A stretch of 64,000 nucleotides of DNA from Stenopsyche tienmushanensis. Its lineage: Eukaryota > Arthropoda > Insecta > Trichoptera > Stenopsychidae. The stretch lies in contig WACJ01000503.1 in assembly GCA_008973525.1 (NCBI GenBank), positions 248,001-312,000 on the forward strand. The letters run 5' to 3'. Position 1 is the stretch's first letter; every line of letters starts with the position of its first letter. Made by a program: the position numbers and the translations under genes. The notes below the pieces were generated by a model, which saw only the letters and a list, made by a program, of their open reading frames with translations, was not told where the DNA came from and made no database searches. This document shows positions 33,580 to 46,214 of the stretch, piece after piece.

Positions 33580-35725
33580 AATATTGCTTTGAAAATTACA
33601 AATTTTGTTCAACAAAATCTTATCTTTCAGATTAATTTGTTAACAAATCCCGTTAATTTTGAATCATATTAAGTAGATGTATGACAATATTGATACTATA
33701 TTTCTTGTGTTGATATTTATGTTGTTCCTCGTGTAAAATGTTGGATTTCCTGTGCCATGGTATTTATTTTTATTTAAATTATTTAACATTATACGTATAG
33801 TCATTATTATTGTATAGTACTATTTAAAAAGTGAAATTATTGTATTATATTAATAGCGCCTCCTAAAATATTTGAGCTGCCTGTGTATTGATTTATTCTG
33901 CTATTATCCCCTAATATAAAATATAAGTTGTAAAATAATAAACCATAGTTCCTAATAATTAAAGAATGTAAGTTTATTTTAACATATCGATTAAAAAATT
34001 ACAAAACATAATTTTTCAATAAATAATACCTAATACTTATACTAGTTTTACTTCAAACAATATTTTTATTATTTCTGAAACATATTTTCAGTAAATCAAT
34101 GTAAAATCAAATATTAATGGTTGGTATGTAAGATTTTTTTAAAAATGATCTTGTTCAATGATTTTATTCAAGCGATAACGTAACAGCCTAATGTAGGTCT
34201 AGTCCTTCTTTAGATCTCTTATTTATTAAAAAATAATTTTAAATATAAAAAGGTTAGTACATCCTTACTCGTATTTTTGCTGATTTAAGCAGAATTATGT
34301 ACGAAGAGAACTGCATGCGGCCACACTACGATGATGATGATATTTATATACACCACACACACACACAGACATCAAATCTTTCAACAAGTACCATAAATGG
34401 TCCAGTAGTTTTTTCATGGCGGCTTTGGCCATTGTTTGGTTTATACTTTCAAAGGATGCAAGGTCTTTTAATTATTGTAAGTAATTTCCCAGTGCTGACT
34501 ATCTGACAGTGGCTTGAAACCATTATTTTGTATATATTATGACTGTGAAACCATATATATCTTTCACTGCTTTCTCTTCTGATGTTTAAATAGGAAAATC
34601 TTCAAGTAATATATAAACTTTAGTCATCCATTTTGCACGGTGAAAACCAGCAAGCCTCCTAAATTAAACTCATTTTTCAGATATTCCTCCCAAGTAAATG
34701 ATGATCAGCAGCTCTTTATAATCATCTCGAGGTTGATATACTTGAAGTAGTTTTTGAGCAAAAGTAATTCTGTCTGCAGCAATATTTTCTATAATTTTTG
34801 AAGATAAAGAGTATTCTTACACGTTGAGCTCGGAGACAGACAGAAATGGAGAGTGTCTTACGTGTTAAATGTGGAAAAAAATAGAGATGGAGAGAGTATT
34901 TTGTATACATCGTACGATTGTATAGATCGTTAACCCAAATTTAGTGACTAATGATGATATGTGAATAATATAATGAATTGATTTTAAGTGTATTGTTAAG
35001 AAATGACAGAATATTGTGTACTATCAACAGTGTTTATTTATTTATGTACAAGCTTCATACATCCTGCTGCGGTCCTGATAGATAAGTGGATTTGTACGAT
35101 GATAAATGGCGGACAAGCAAATATACTATCTAAGATTATGAAGATTTTAAATTAGCTCACTACTCAAAGGGTTAATTAAAAACCTTCAAAAGATGTAGAA
35201 GTTATATTGAGATAGTATTTCTGCATCCTTCATATTTAGTAGACGTTGACTTTTATAATCAACAGGCATTCTACCAAAATTTCCTTTATGAATTTATTTA
35301 TTATATAATGTGAAATTTTATTTTAAAACCCATCTTCTATACAAATATATTAAATACTGTTTTTTTAAAGGAAACTTTATTTTGATTTTGAGGATAAAAG
35401 AAAGTTATCATATATAGCAAATGATACAGGATTCATTTTGATAAAACTCATATTAAATAAAAATGCACATCTCGTTAAAATATTTATTTGAGTTCTTATA
35501 AAATTACAAGTGAACATGATTAAAAGATAATACAACTCATCTTCAATATTGTATCAATATTATGATGTGATATTAAAAATTCATTACAGATTGCGTGATT
35601 GTTAGCTGTGATCAATTTTTCCCGTTCAATGTGCTTGCATTGTTTTATTATTACTATTATTTTTTAACAACTTTTGTTGTAAATAATATCATGTGAACAG
35701 ATGAGATTTATATCTGTTTTTTCCC
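33580..35725. other. Intergenic DNA between the BTB locus and the first GST gene
   Basis: AT-rich. A 69-codon ORF at 34297 contains CA-repeat and Asp-run sequence and has no known domain. A block at about 35035-35175 is less AT-rich and may be an old repeat. No gene seen on either strand. Confidence 0.45.
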
Positions 35726-38700
35726 TTACTTCTTTGTCATGTTGTCGACTAAAACTTTGAATGCTCTTGCTCCCTCCCCGTTAGCCTCATCGTAAGATGG
35801 AGCCGAAGACTTAACTCTTTCAAACCAACTGAAATATTTACATTCTTCTTATTTAACAACTCTTTTAATTTGTTATTTTGATATTTTTTATTATAAATGT
35901 GAAAAAAATATTACCTCAAAATATTGGGGTATGAACTCAGATCAACGCTGACGGCATCAAAAGTAGAAATGGAAGCAACCAGTGCTAAGTCTGCAATTGT
36001 CATGCTGTTACCGGCAGCCCATTCTTTACCTTCTAATACGGTGTTCAAGAAACCAAGACCTTCATGCATTCTCTTCTTCTTATCTTCGTCGTATTCAGCT
36101 CCTTCAAAGACTACAGGGTACTGAAATTTTTAAATATTTATAAAATGCCTTTTTGAATATCGGAAATAATCTAGTATTTTTGTATTATAAACATACAAAA
36201 TAATCTGCAAATCGTTGGTAAAGTGTGCCCATATCAAAGTATAATCTTTGATCAACCTGTGCTCGTGCTTTAGGATCTTTAGGATATAAAGCATCATCCT
36301 TAGCATATTTGTTGACTAAGTAAGCGCAGATGGCTCTGGATTCCCACAGGCAGAAGCCATCATCGTTCAAAGTTGGAACAGTATGTTGAGGATTCATCTG
36401 TAACAATATACATTTTATTTAATGTTATTACAAATTGTTAAATCTTAATTATTATCTACAATATAATTTGCTTAGCACTTAGCAACACCTATGTGAATAT
36501 TTAAATTAAAATTTGCAAAAAAAATTCCCAGAATTTGATATAAGCGTTCATGGCTATTATGTTTTTTATTAATTTTCTCACCGTGCCATGGTCGTTCCTC
36601 GCTGTTCTCATATTCAAATTTTGTCTAATATGCATGGTATTTGTTAATTAATATTTACAGAGATTTGATTTAAATGTGCATTGTAAATTTTAAACAATTC
36701 TGATTGTAAATTTTAAACAATTATTTGAAAAATTGAGGAAATATTTTTATGTATTCATAGACATATCTATTATCTTCTATAATAAAATTTAACTTTATGA
36801 CTAAATTTATAACATACATGTGACTATTATTTGTATGGTATAAGAGCTCATTCAATTTGTGTATGATAACAAAAAGATAATGATGTTAAAAAAATATATG
36901 GTATATGTATTAACCTTTTTGTATTTGTAATACCATAAATGCATTCACTATCTTTATTTCCATATCTATGTAACAAAAATGTGAGAATATCTATATGCGA
37001 ATCACAATTTATGTATATGAAATGTATTCTTTCAATAAAATGCAGTAATTGTGCATACTGAATCAAAGTTTCAGTTGTTGTATTTGAGTGCATTCAAATA
37101 GTTAATCAACCAAATGTAGCATATCAGCATGTATCCAAATTCTAATTTTAGCAATTCTCCCCTCCTTGTTATACCGTTGATTAAATTTGGTAAAATGGGG
37201 ACCTGAAAACCAGCTGGCCTTGTCCGTGACAGGTTTTTTGCCAGACATTTGTGACTGTGTGCTATTATTCGGTTGGTCGACCACGCTATAATGTATTTTT
37301 TACAAAGTAATAGTGAATGTCTGGGAAGCGGGACTAATTGCCACACAATCAATTTCAATTGCAGCAAACCAGGGTCGAACCACCGTGAAGAATTCAAAAC
37401 CTTTTCCATATTATATTTGAGCACTTATTCGGTCATACTATAAATAAATAATCATAAAATCTTTGAACAATTGAAACAATTTTGAAGCAACATCAATAAA
37501 TAAATATTGTATTTTATGTAAATTTACCAAATATTTTCATCTCTAATATTATTAGCATACCCCTGTATAAAATGCTCTTATTTTCTTTGCATTTCACTCG
37601 GCGTGACACAGTTTATAGCGATCAATGTTAACTTCTTTTTATGCATTGAGTAAAACGTTCAATGACTTGGTCAAATTCCATATGTTAATTGACCTTTCGT
37701 TCGAAGCACATTTCATTAACATGGTGATGCTCAATCTATGAATCCAACCCATTTTATTTATCTTACTATATTGTATATTTAGATGATTTTATATAATACA
37801 TCAACTATCAGTGTTAAACATAATTACATTAAATCTGACACAAATGAAGTATATTTTGCTGTCGACAATCAAATTATTATATCTGAATCTCAACGTGTCT
37901 TTAAATAAAAAAGTAAATGACCGTATCAATATATTATCTGTAATGTACAATGTAATATTTTATTATAATAGTTGTCATTTGTACCAAATCCACAAATTTA
38001 TATTGTCAAAAATACACTATTTCTTCGTGTTATCTTTGTGTACATTGAAAATATCTTGAAGTGTTTTTTGTTGTTTGCGAGTAACTGTAAATGAGATTAT
38101 AGCAGTACATGGGAAATAGATTATGTGTTATTAAAAGATCATTAGACAGAAAAGAAGAATGATGTGACGGTGGGACGATATGTGAGTTCTACGCTGAAAA
38201 GTCTTTAATGCCGACCAAAAAAATTGTACAAAATTTACAAAATTTCAAAACGAACATATTACAAAAAAAGGTAAAATAAATGGATGTTAATGGTATTCCA
38301 ATACTTGTTGAAAATCATACAAATAATATTAATTGAAAATCATAAGAAAAAACGTGGAAATCTATTTTCGTTTTTAAACCGTATTTGCAAATTAGAAGAA
38401 TGATTGTTTGGTCATAGTTTGATATAGAATATGTAGTTTATAGCATTTTACAGAATGTATAATAATATTGATGTTTATATTAAATAATTTAACAACAAAT
38501 GATAATCCTATGAAGTGTTATCTGCAACAAAGCAAGTCTTCGTTTGGTTAGTATTAATATAACATCAACATTCTAGTATTATTATATTTATGAACTATTA
38601 TTATAATCATCCTAATCATTTTTCTAGGCGAGCGATTCTTAAACTGGGGTCCGCGAAGCTATTGCCGAGGATCCGCGAAAATATTTAAAAAAACATTCAT

Positions 38701-40809
38701 CTATACTTGAACAAGATATTTTCGTGGAATTATTTACAGAAAATATTATAAGATATATTTTGACCAAAAAATATTTGTTTATTTGAAAAAGTAAGTCTCA
38801 AGAACGACATAAAATATTGAGGTGGGTTAAAGGGTTGGGATGAGGTCTGCCAAAAAAAAATTGTTCAAGAGGAGGTCCGCGAAAAAACAATTATTTAAGA
38901 GGGGGTCCGCGAAAAAATGTTTGCTCAAAAAAGCTGCTTTAAGAACCACTGATCTAGGCCACCAAATTCTTATTTTTGTTCACAATGCAATTGTGCATTT
39001 AATTACTCTTTCAAAATAAATGTATGTTTTATATAAGAGTTTTATATAACGTTCTATGAAGTTATTTTAAGACTTATATTTTATTTAAGAGTTTTATATT
39101 AAGAGTTTTCTTGTAATGCCAATAGTTAGGCGCTATAGCGTACATGTCGATATATCGAGGTTGGATTTTTTCGTAAATGTTGGCAACTACGATATATCGA
39201 CGATCTGTCACTAAAAGGGTTGAGACCTAATTCGGTTTATTTTGGTACTTTATAAAGTATGTATTTTGTTTATTATATCTCCAATTGCAGGGATTCGTAC
39301 CAGAACGAAACCGTGATTTTTATCGGAATGAAAACTGTAATCGAACCGGTTTAAATTTTAGGACCGTAGCCAAAACCGAAATGAAAAAAATAACGGTTCA
39401 AAGTCCTGTCCAATTGTTTTTATTTTGATGCTTTTTGTATTTTCAATTATTAAATATGTATTAAAAATAATGTACACAAGTCTATGTATATAAAGTAGTA
39501 ATTTGAGTGAGTATTTAAAGCCAAAAAAAAATGTTCAAGAGGAGGTCCGCGAAAAAAAAAATTGCTATAATTTTAAATTTTTATTTATATCAGATTTAAT
39601 TCGATTAAATTTAATTTTTAGCCGTCAACTATCAAAGGAAATTAGTTGAGAAATCCAATCTTATTTAGATTGCTCTAAAAGGAAAGGTGCCAATAACCAC
39701 ATAGCTGTTAAATTGTTCAAGAACCTTCAATGACCCACGATAAGTACACGAAGAGGAATGCGGGCGTGGATTGAATCGATTCAAAAAATGGCTGTCGAAT
39801 GGCTGGCAATTGCAACATGACTCAGGAAACGAAGCAGAATGCATCTCGAATCCAATGGAATGTGGTCAATTATTCTGTGGTACCCAGACGAGTTATGCAA
39901 TGGATCTCGTGATCAACGATAATGGTTGCTGGAGGTAAAAAATGGCAACCAAATTACAAACCACATCGAGGGCAACGAAAAAACATGACTCACAGCAGAG
40001 CGAATTTCTCAAAATACAAAGCGAACGGTTTTTTGTGAAACTTATACCGGTACTCAATATTTTAATATACCCCATGGATGTTTTTATGATCCAATATAAT
40101 TCTCGCTGAAACGTTTTTTATCGTCATTTCGAAGCTCGAATACAAGCCATCCAGCATGCTGTGTTGTCATAGAGTCGTCTGCAATTTAGCCGAAGCCTTG
40201 ATCTTTAATAAACAGATTAGTTTAAAGTCGTTGGATGCAATGATACAATATTTCGTGATGTATTCAACAGAATTCTTTGTTGAACTTTGAGTTGCCAGCG
40301 CAAGCAACCAATTGAGTAATACGAGGAAGCTAATGGAGCCTTCGTTCTTATGCTTTTGATATTTGAAAGCGAATTTGACTTGATTGGTGTTGTACAATAA
40401 CCATGTAAGTCTATGCTCGTCCTTTTCTCCATTTCACACAATGGAAATTGTTAGCTAAAAGATTAAGCTGTGTTTGTGTAATATATAAAAAGTGCTAGTG
40501 ATTGTTTTGTGTTACATATACACACAGTAGACGCGGCGCATGCGCGTAACGCATCTTTGTAACGCTTGGATTTGCCGATTTGTTCTTTCGCGCCTGTGGA
40601 TATTTGGTGTCTCCTTTCGTTGTATAGTTATTAGTGATAAATTAATAGTTAATCATGAATTATCTTACCTTTATGAACTCAGGTGTCATATGTTCTCCCT
40701 TCATCAAATTAACCAGCTTAAGATTGAGGTCGACTCCGACAGCCTTGGCTGTCAAAAGCACAGATCTGCATGGTGCTGAACCGGGAAGGTAGTAGAAATC
40801 GAGACCCAT
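35726..40809 (-). CDS. GSTd: Delta-class glutathione S-transferase (gene A)
   Basis: Cytosolic enzyme that conjugates glutathione to electrophiles; delta class is insect-specific and linked to detoxification. Four exons on the minus strand: 40669-40809 (ATG), 36197-36397, 35915-36120 and 35726-35828 (TAA), giving 216 residues, the normal size. The N-terminal thioredoxin-fold domain has [15 protein letters not shown] with catalytic Ser11, then [15 protein letters not shown] and [11 protein letters not shown] for glutathione binding. The C-terminal helical domain has [33 protein letters not shown] and a final [19 protein letters not shown]. Intron 1 is 4.27 kb and carries transposons; the others are short. 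An AAAG acceptor 15 bases before the ATG suggests a 5' UTR intron. A second delta GST lies 10 kb to the right. Confidence 0.93.
38630..38951. mobile_element. hAT-type MITE with GGGGTCCGCG ends
   Basis: The left end reads GAGCGATTCTTAAACTGGGG. The right end, read on the minus strand from 38951, is CAGTGGTTCTTAAAGCAGCT. The first 14 bases are inverted copies with few differences. Flanking 8-mers TTCTAGGC (38622-38629) and ATCTAGGC (38952-38959) match at 7 of 8, an 8-bp hAT duplication. Inside, GAGG-GGTCCGCGAAAAAA recurs in tandem. Noncoding. Confidence 0.75.
39288..39408. mobile_element. 121-bp hAT MITE with perfect 8-bp target duplication
   Basis: Starts CAGGGATTCG and ends with the complement of CAGGACTTTG. 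TCCAATTG stands immediately on both sides (39280-39287 and 39409-39416), an exact 8-bp duplication. The interior repeats ACCGAAA-like words on both strands. No ORF. Confidence 0.8.
40440..40565 (-). repeat. Dispersed repeat copy, TTTTAGCTAACAATTT family, with a CpG-rich palindrome
   Basis: Reverse-complement relative of 61800-61915 (shared ACTTTTTATATATTACACAA, then ATCTTTTAGCTAACAATTTC). It includes the palindrome GCGCATGCGC at 40536-40545, which fits the NRF-1/erect-wing binding motif. It lies in intron 1 of GST gene A. Confidence 0.5.
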
Positions 40810-43800
40810 TTTAGCTGGTTTGGCTTTAAAAAAAAATCATACATTCAAAAAAATATACACATAAAATTGCCAAAATGTTAATCAAGGTCTTTTATTCCAA
40901 GCACACTATCATTTCCTAGCAAAAATGGCTAAATCATATTTTATGGTCAAGCTAAACCACACGCACATAATTAGCATTTTAGGCGTTTGCCTTAATAAAA
41001 CGCATGGTATGTCACAGGCATTATGACTGGTATTCGATCAAGGCTAAAAAATCAATCAAGGAAATAAAAATAACGAGCGCCTGTTCTAAATTTGAATATT
41101 TGAATGAAATTACCACTTCAAATATATGCCGCATTATTTGCATAATTTCGTGTTTTTGATGTATTTTGTCCTTTTTTATCGCCTAAACTGATTATATAGT
41201 GTTCGCCAAACCCAATGCAACTAATTTTGCTGTTGAACCCCTAAATATTATCCTTGAGGATTTATTAAGTATAAGGTTTTGCAAAAAAATGGTTTGAATT
41301 GGTGTTTGATCGAAGAGGAAAATCACCAATTACCGCAGCAATTACTTGCTTTCTCATGGCCAAGAACTTGCTTCTGAAGAAGCAAGAACCTGCTTCTGCA
41401 AGTCATGATTTATGTAGCAATGACCGACAAAGATTCTCATCCATGAGGATAGAGGAAAATTATAAACAATTTAAAGATGAGTCAATGACAAAAATTAGAA
41501 AGGAACAAAGCCAAGGCGTATTTATTTGATTAAATTTAATCTGGTGGATTCTGTAATATGCAATGTCTTTTACAAATTGCTGGCAATTTTCAATTTGACC
41601 CGAATTTGTAACAAAGTAACGCTTATTAGGCACAGAAGAATTAACAATGTTTTGCAAGTAAATTATCGCAAATCAATCAGAACAGCCTTGACATACTTAA
41701 ATTTACAAAATTATAAAAAAGACATCGTTCAGGTAATCAATATGGTTATAATTCCAACCCAAGTTCTCCCCGTTGCTTAAAACGTTTGCTCTTTGACGTT
41801 CGTTTTCGTTCGCATATTGCGAAAATAGAGTCTATTGGGCGACGTCCAAGAGGGTTGTTTTTTATAAAATCAATAACGAATTTATGACTGGCAATTCCGC
41901 CCAAGATTCTATTATATACCGCCTTAGATCCTTGGATGAAACAGGATCGATCTTTGGAAAATATAATTATTTATTTGGAATTGATAATAAATTATTACAG
42001 ACGCTTCAATTGAAGAACGCCGCTCAAAAGTTTATCAAAATGTCAAATAAATTATCATTTGTAACGAAGATCATCAAAAATAATTTAAAAACGCAACAAC
42101 AAATATCATTTCATAACCTTTTTGTGATATATCATTTATCAATATAGTTCGACTATAACGAACATCCAGAGATTGATGTAAATTACATGTATTGATATTG
42201 GATATAATTGTTGTAATTTTTTTAAAATAATTTTATTATTGGGTACTCATACTCATAATACATCATAAAATATTATGCTCGTTATAGACATGAAATATTT
42301 CAATTGAAGAATATTGTTAAATATAATTTTCATTCATTGTATAATTGCTCGCTATATCCGTACTCTCGTTATAAAATTGCAATTTAACATGATCTCAGAC
42401 AAACGAGGGTTGATATATAAATATTTTTGTACATTGCTGCATGTTTGAATGCATTTGTAAATAAGGTTTTTACTTAATGTGTATCTTTTGATATGGAGCT
42501 TTGTTTAATTATAAGCGAGTTATAAAGACATGTTGATAACGCCGTTATTCAAATAAAGGCTTACAAAACATAATCAACATGTTAATGCAACTCTGCGTAT
42601 CTAAATTTTGTACGTAGGAAGAAAAATATTATCCATTAAAGTATGTATTGGAGTGGATGGTACCTGGCAGTCATGTCATGCAATATAAGCTCCCAAACGC
42701 GTTTTTTTCTGCGCCCACTACATAACAGGTGATTTTCTTAATGGAATTGAGCTTTCGTAATTATGTTTAACGCTGAAAGCTTATATCTTATTTTTTAACA
42801 GTCGACCATGATATGTCGAAAGTTAATCAAAGCCGCCCAAATAAATTACATGTATCGTTTCAGAATTGGTTTTAACGCCTTCGTATGAACACATTTGGTT
42901 AATCATTCGGATGTATAAACTCATAAACTGTGAATTTAATAGAATAAATTATTTTCATTAATGGATTAACTGCATATGAACCGTGTGCATGATGGCTCAT
43001 GGCGTGACTGAATATCTTGTATGAAATCAATTTAATGTGGGTACAATATGGCAGAATTTGCATATTTCTACGACACGAATATTTAATTAAATTTTTAATC
43101 GCCGGCCAATGACTTTAGTGCGTCATTTCTGCTCTGATTGAAATCATAGATAATTCTTGGTTTTCCATTGAAAGATGTTATGAAACATTGTAATATTGTG
43201 CTTGGGCGGAAATGCAGACCTATGCAACATCCTGCATTTCTATTCTTTTGAGGATAAGTAGTATAATAGCAATATGGCAAATTGCTATGGCTGTGAACGC
43301 CATCGACAAAACATGGCGTGATATTTCACCACTCAAGTAAAAATAGGTCAATTCAACCACCCAACCATAATGTGTTGACCTTTATGGTTTGTTTTTTTTT
43401 GGAAATTAGCATTATTGATTGGTAAATTCAAGGATGATTAAATGCAAAAATACACGATATTTCAATTTTTAAAAACTATTTATATTTATAAAACCATTAA
43501 TAATAATCAATCTACCCACAATGAATTTTTATTTGAATGCTCAAACAATAATTGTTATTTGACCGAATGTTACATCTTTATCGAAATTATTCAACATTCA
43601 TCGTTTGGATCGTTCAATTGTTATCATTGACATGGCAAATCGCGTCGAAAAAAATGTGTCGAATCTAAATTAATGAAAATATGCTATAGAACTGTGCAAA
43701 TAATTTGATATATTTGAATGCAAATAAATTCAAATATCCAAGGGCTGAGAATAAAATTAAGCTGATAAATTTCATTGAAGCAGTATTTCAAGTCAATTGT

Positions 43801-44705
43801 CATACTATTTGTATGTTTTTTGATGGTCCAAAAATAACTATTCGGATGCTTCTTTCATAATGTATTTTTAAGCTGTATACACAGCTGACGATATCACAAA
43901 TTTTCAACATAACATACATGAAGCACAGCCCATTGCAAGACGTCCAGAGCGAGCATCAAGACGCACAAATCTGACTCGATTCAACACAACTATTTCTTTC
44001 GGGGTCTGACGAAAATTGTCAGTACATGGACCCGTACGAAACCGGATAGAAAGCTCGGGCAAGGACTCGAGAATGTATATGAACGGACACGAACGCACTT
44101 GAAGGTTTCAAAGCGTGCTTTAAGAGATGTGGTCATATGAAATGGAATATAGACCACTTTTTATGAACGGCATGTAGCGAAACTGGTTTCGCTTCGGAAG
44201 GCATCTGGAGTGCGCAGGTGGGAGAGGAAGGGCCCTTGGATGGATCGAGTCTGTGAAAATAATGGACATTGATGACTTACCGGCGAAGAAACGAATGCAG
44301 ACAAGCAGCGAGTACTGCGACGGCGGCTGAACTGAGCAGAGCGCTGCTGAAATTGGCCACTTATAGCACGTGATCTCCACGCTCTGCCTGATGTGACTCC
44401 AAGCCTTTGCTCACGATAATCATTCAACGAACGCTTCTCATTTTATCAATATATTTTTCCTAAGCACTATCTTTATTCCACTAGTCATATCATTCTTTAT
44501 CGTACAAAATATATAATACATACATTTCAGTGGAAAAATTCGATCACTGTCGATAATATTCATTTATATGTAGCTGAAATCCTTAAGCGATTTTCTTGGA
44601 TGTTTATGAGATGAAGGATGATTATGAGGTGGTTTCCCATTTCTTTTTTCTTTTTGTCTCACTTGTTTGAGACATCGATTTTTCCGATGGATTCTTTGTT
44701 CTGTG
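40810..44705. other. Intergenic DNA between the GST genes, left part
   Basis: No gene found. ORFs of 60-90 codons are scattered, without known domains. A hairpin-like CTTGCTTCTGAAGAAGCAAG lies near 41368. The segment 43915-44430 is clearly less AT-rich and looks like an old retroelement piece (separate entry). Confidence 0.45.
43915..44430 (+). pseudogene. Possible LINE reverse-transcriptase tail, degenerate
   Basis: The plus strand gives broken peptides with arginine-rich, tryptophan-spaced layout (VRRWERKGPWMDRVCENNG and then stops), reminiscent of the region after the reverse transcriptase domain in insect LINEs (RRxGRPxxRWxDxV). Base composition differs from the AT-rich flanks. Several stops; the family is not identified. 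Confidence 0.3.
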
Positions 44706-45490
44706 CAGGGCCGTAACAAGAGGGTGGCAAAGCAGGCGTCCACCATGGGCGCAACTGGTCAGTCAAAAGTTCATTCGTTCGTCGTCATACAAGTTGTATA
44801 CGTCATTCAAGTTCATTCGTCATACAGCAGTCCGAAAAGCGGACCGATTGGACCTCAGAGGCCAACTTATATTATCACCTCGCATCAAATGAGGTCGCAT
44901 GCAAGTCTAGATTTCCCCCCCACCCATAAAAACTATATATTTATCTATCTTATTAATTTATGCTGCTTTATTAGCTTGTTTTTTAGTTTTAAGTTACAAA
45001 ATCTAGCTAGCGGTCACTCGAAGTTGAGAATGAGCGTGTTGTAGCGGACATGGATATTGAATTCAGATTTTGCACCTTGCTTTGCACTTTTGTTGAGCAG
45101 GCTGGCATGCTTCCGAATAGCGGGACTAATAAACGGCTCGGGTTAGTTGATAGTCCCCATGTTCCTTTATCTCAGAGTTGAAATGATGGACCCATGTTTC
45201 ATTCTGAATTGATTCAAATTAAATATCGCCAAACACTGGATTAAAATATCATCACGACGCTATCCCATTGTGAGTAAACGTGGCACCTATCTTGCGCACA
45301 GCTTTTTCATGTCCAAATTTTCAGTCAATATGCGATGTACAGCATTTTTTGAAAGGCCTACTATGTCTGCTAACTTGCGTCCATTTATGCATTTTCTTCA
45401 CCATTTCTGGGGGATTACTTCATTTGATCGACCACTGAGCTATTCGTCTTGGCGGCTCATACGGCCTCGTCTTACCTCTCCTTGACCATG
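44706..45490. mobile_element. hAT-like element with internal mariner fragment, second copy
   Basis: Begins CAGGGCCGTAACAAGAGG, like the 6.1-kb element, and continues with the same blocks: GTGGCAAAGCAGGCG, AGTCCGAAAAGCGGACCGAT, GAGTCTAGAT and AAACTATATATTTATCTA. Then follows a minus-strand mariner remnant containing NETWVHHFNSEIKEHG (about 45160-45208, the DETW catalytic block with D changed to N) and the helix-turn-helix region (about 45267-45400). The right terminus is lost, where a fragment of the CCTTTCC MITE (about 45490-45570) adjoins. Confidence 0.6.
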
Positions 45491-45737
45491 ATGACTCTAA
45501 TAATGGAAATGAAAAGAATTTAATATGGTGTACCAAATACATATCATAGTAGCGCGCGGGTATTTTTTATTTAGTATTAATATATTGCATATATAATAGT
45601 ATTATTTAACTTTTTTTAAAAATGTATGATTATAATTAGCATAAACTTTAATAGCTTTTAATTGCTACGCTAAATTTCGCATTTAAAAAAAATAATAATT
45701 TAATTTGATGAAACTATTACGTACAAAATGAACTATA

Positions 45738-46214
45738 CAAGGTGTTTTGCACATGGACCGACAATATTTTTTTGGGAGTTAGGGGGGTTTATTGGCACGT
45801 TTCACATATAGGCCCTATGTCTTAAGTCTCAAGGTTGTCGAATTAGAATTTTTATTTAACATTTTAAAAAAAATATCCAAAATTTCATCTTTAAATCGTC
45901 ATAATTTTTAAATATGGTCGTAATAGTACAAAATAACTGTTTTTGTGTTTTGAAATGTATTTTTGATCCAAATAAATAATTATTTTATACAACAGATTTA
46001 ACCTTTTAACTGCCAGAGCGTAATGAGTGCGTACAAATGCGGCTCGCCGGTGAGTCGTTGGCATTTAAAATGTTAAAGAAAATTAGTTCTAAGCTTCCAA
46101 AGTTATAATAATCTACTTCGACAACCCTGACACTTAGGACATGGTCTATGTGTGAAACGTAGAAAAAGATCCCCCTGATTCACAAAAAAAATGTCAGTTC
46201 ATATACAAAATATC
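45738..46214. mobile_element. MITE with about 110-bp inverted ends and TA target site
   Basis: The left end CAAGGTGTTTTGCACATGGA (after TA) and the right end, read on the minus strand, CAGGATATTTTGTATATGAA (before TA) continue as imperfect inverted arms. They share GTTTCACA-ATAG, CCTA-GT and GGTTGTCGAA-TAGA over about 110 bases. TA on both sides suggests the Tc1/mariner superfamily. A 79-bp element is nested inside. Confidence 0.6.
45998..46076. mobile_element. 79-bp nested MITE with TTAA edges
   Basis: TTAACCTTTTAACTGCCA at the left and, on the minus strand from 46076, TTAACATTTTAAATGCCA form inverted ends differing at two positions and starting with TTAA. The centre (about 46015-46060) is strikingly CpG-rich against the AT-rich surroundings. 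It lies inside the element at 45738-46214. Confidence 0.6.

Larger units (their letters stand above)
36398..40668. other. Intron 1 of GST gene A, rich in MITEs
   Basis: Contains two well-bordered hAT MITEs (38630-38951 and 39288-39408), a partial third (about 39515-39563) and a copy of the TTTTAGCTAACAATTT family (40440-40565). A less AT-rich unassigned block at about 39690-40080 is also present. No coding exon is recognised. Confidence 0.6.

Noticed and set aside
34297..34506. 69-codon ORF starting MYEENCMRPHYDDDD
   Set aside because: Contains a CA/CAC microsatellite and Asp run; no domain and no phase-matching acceptor to be a BTB terminal exon.
37071..37424. 117-codon minus-strand ORF in GST intron 1, with a GGTTCGACCC B-box-like word
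   Set aside because: No recognisable domain, no conserved motif, and no A box at the right spacing; best read as chance or old repeat.
44161..44427. 88-codon Arg/Ser-rich minus-strand ORF
   Set aside because: It is the antisense of a decayed retroelement-like segment; no independent support.
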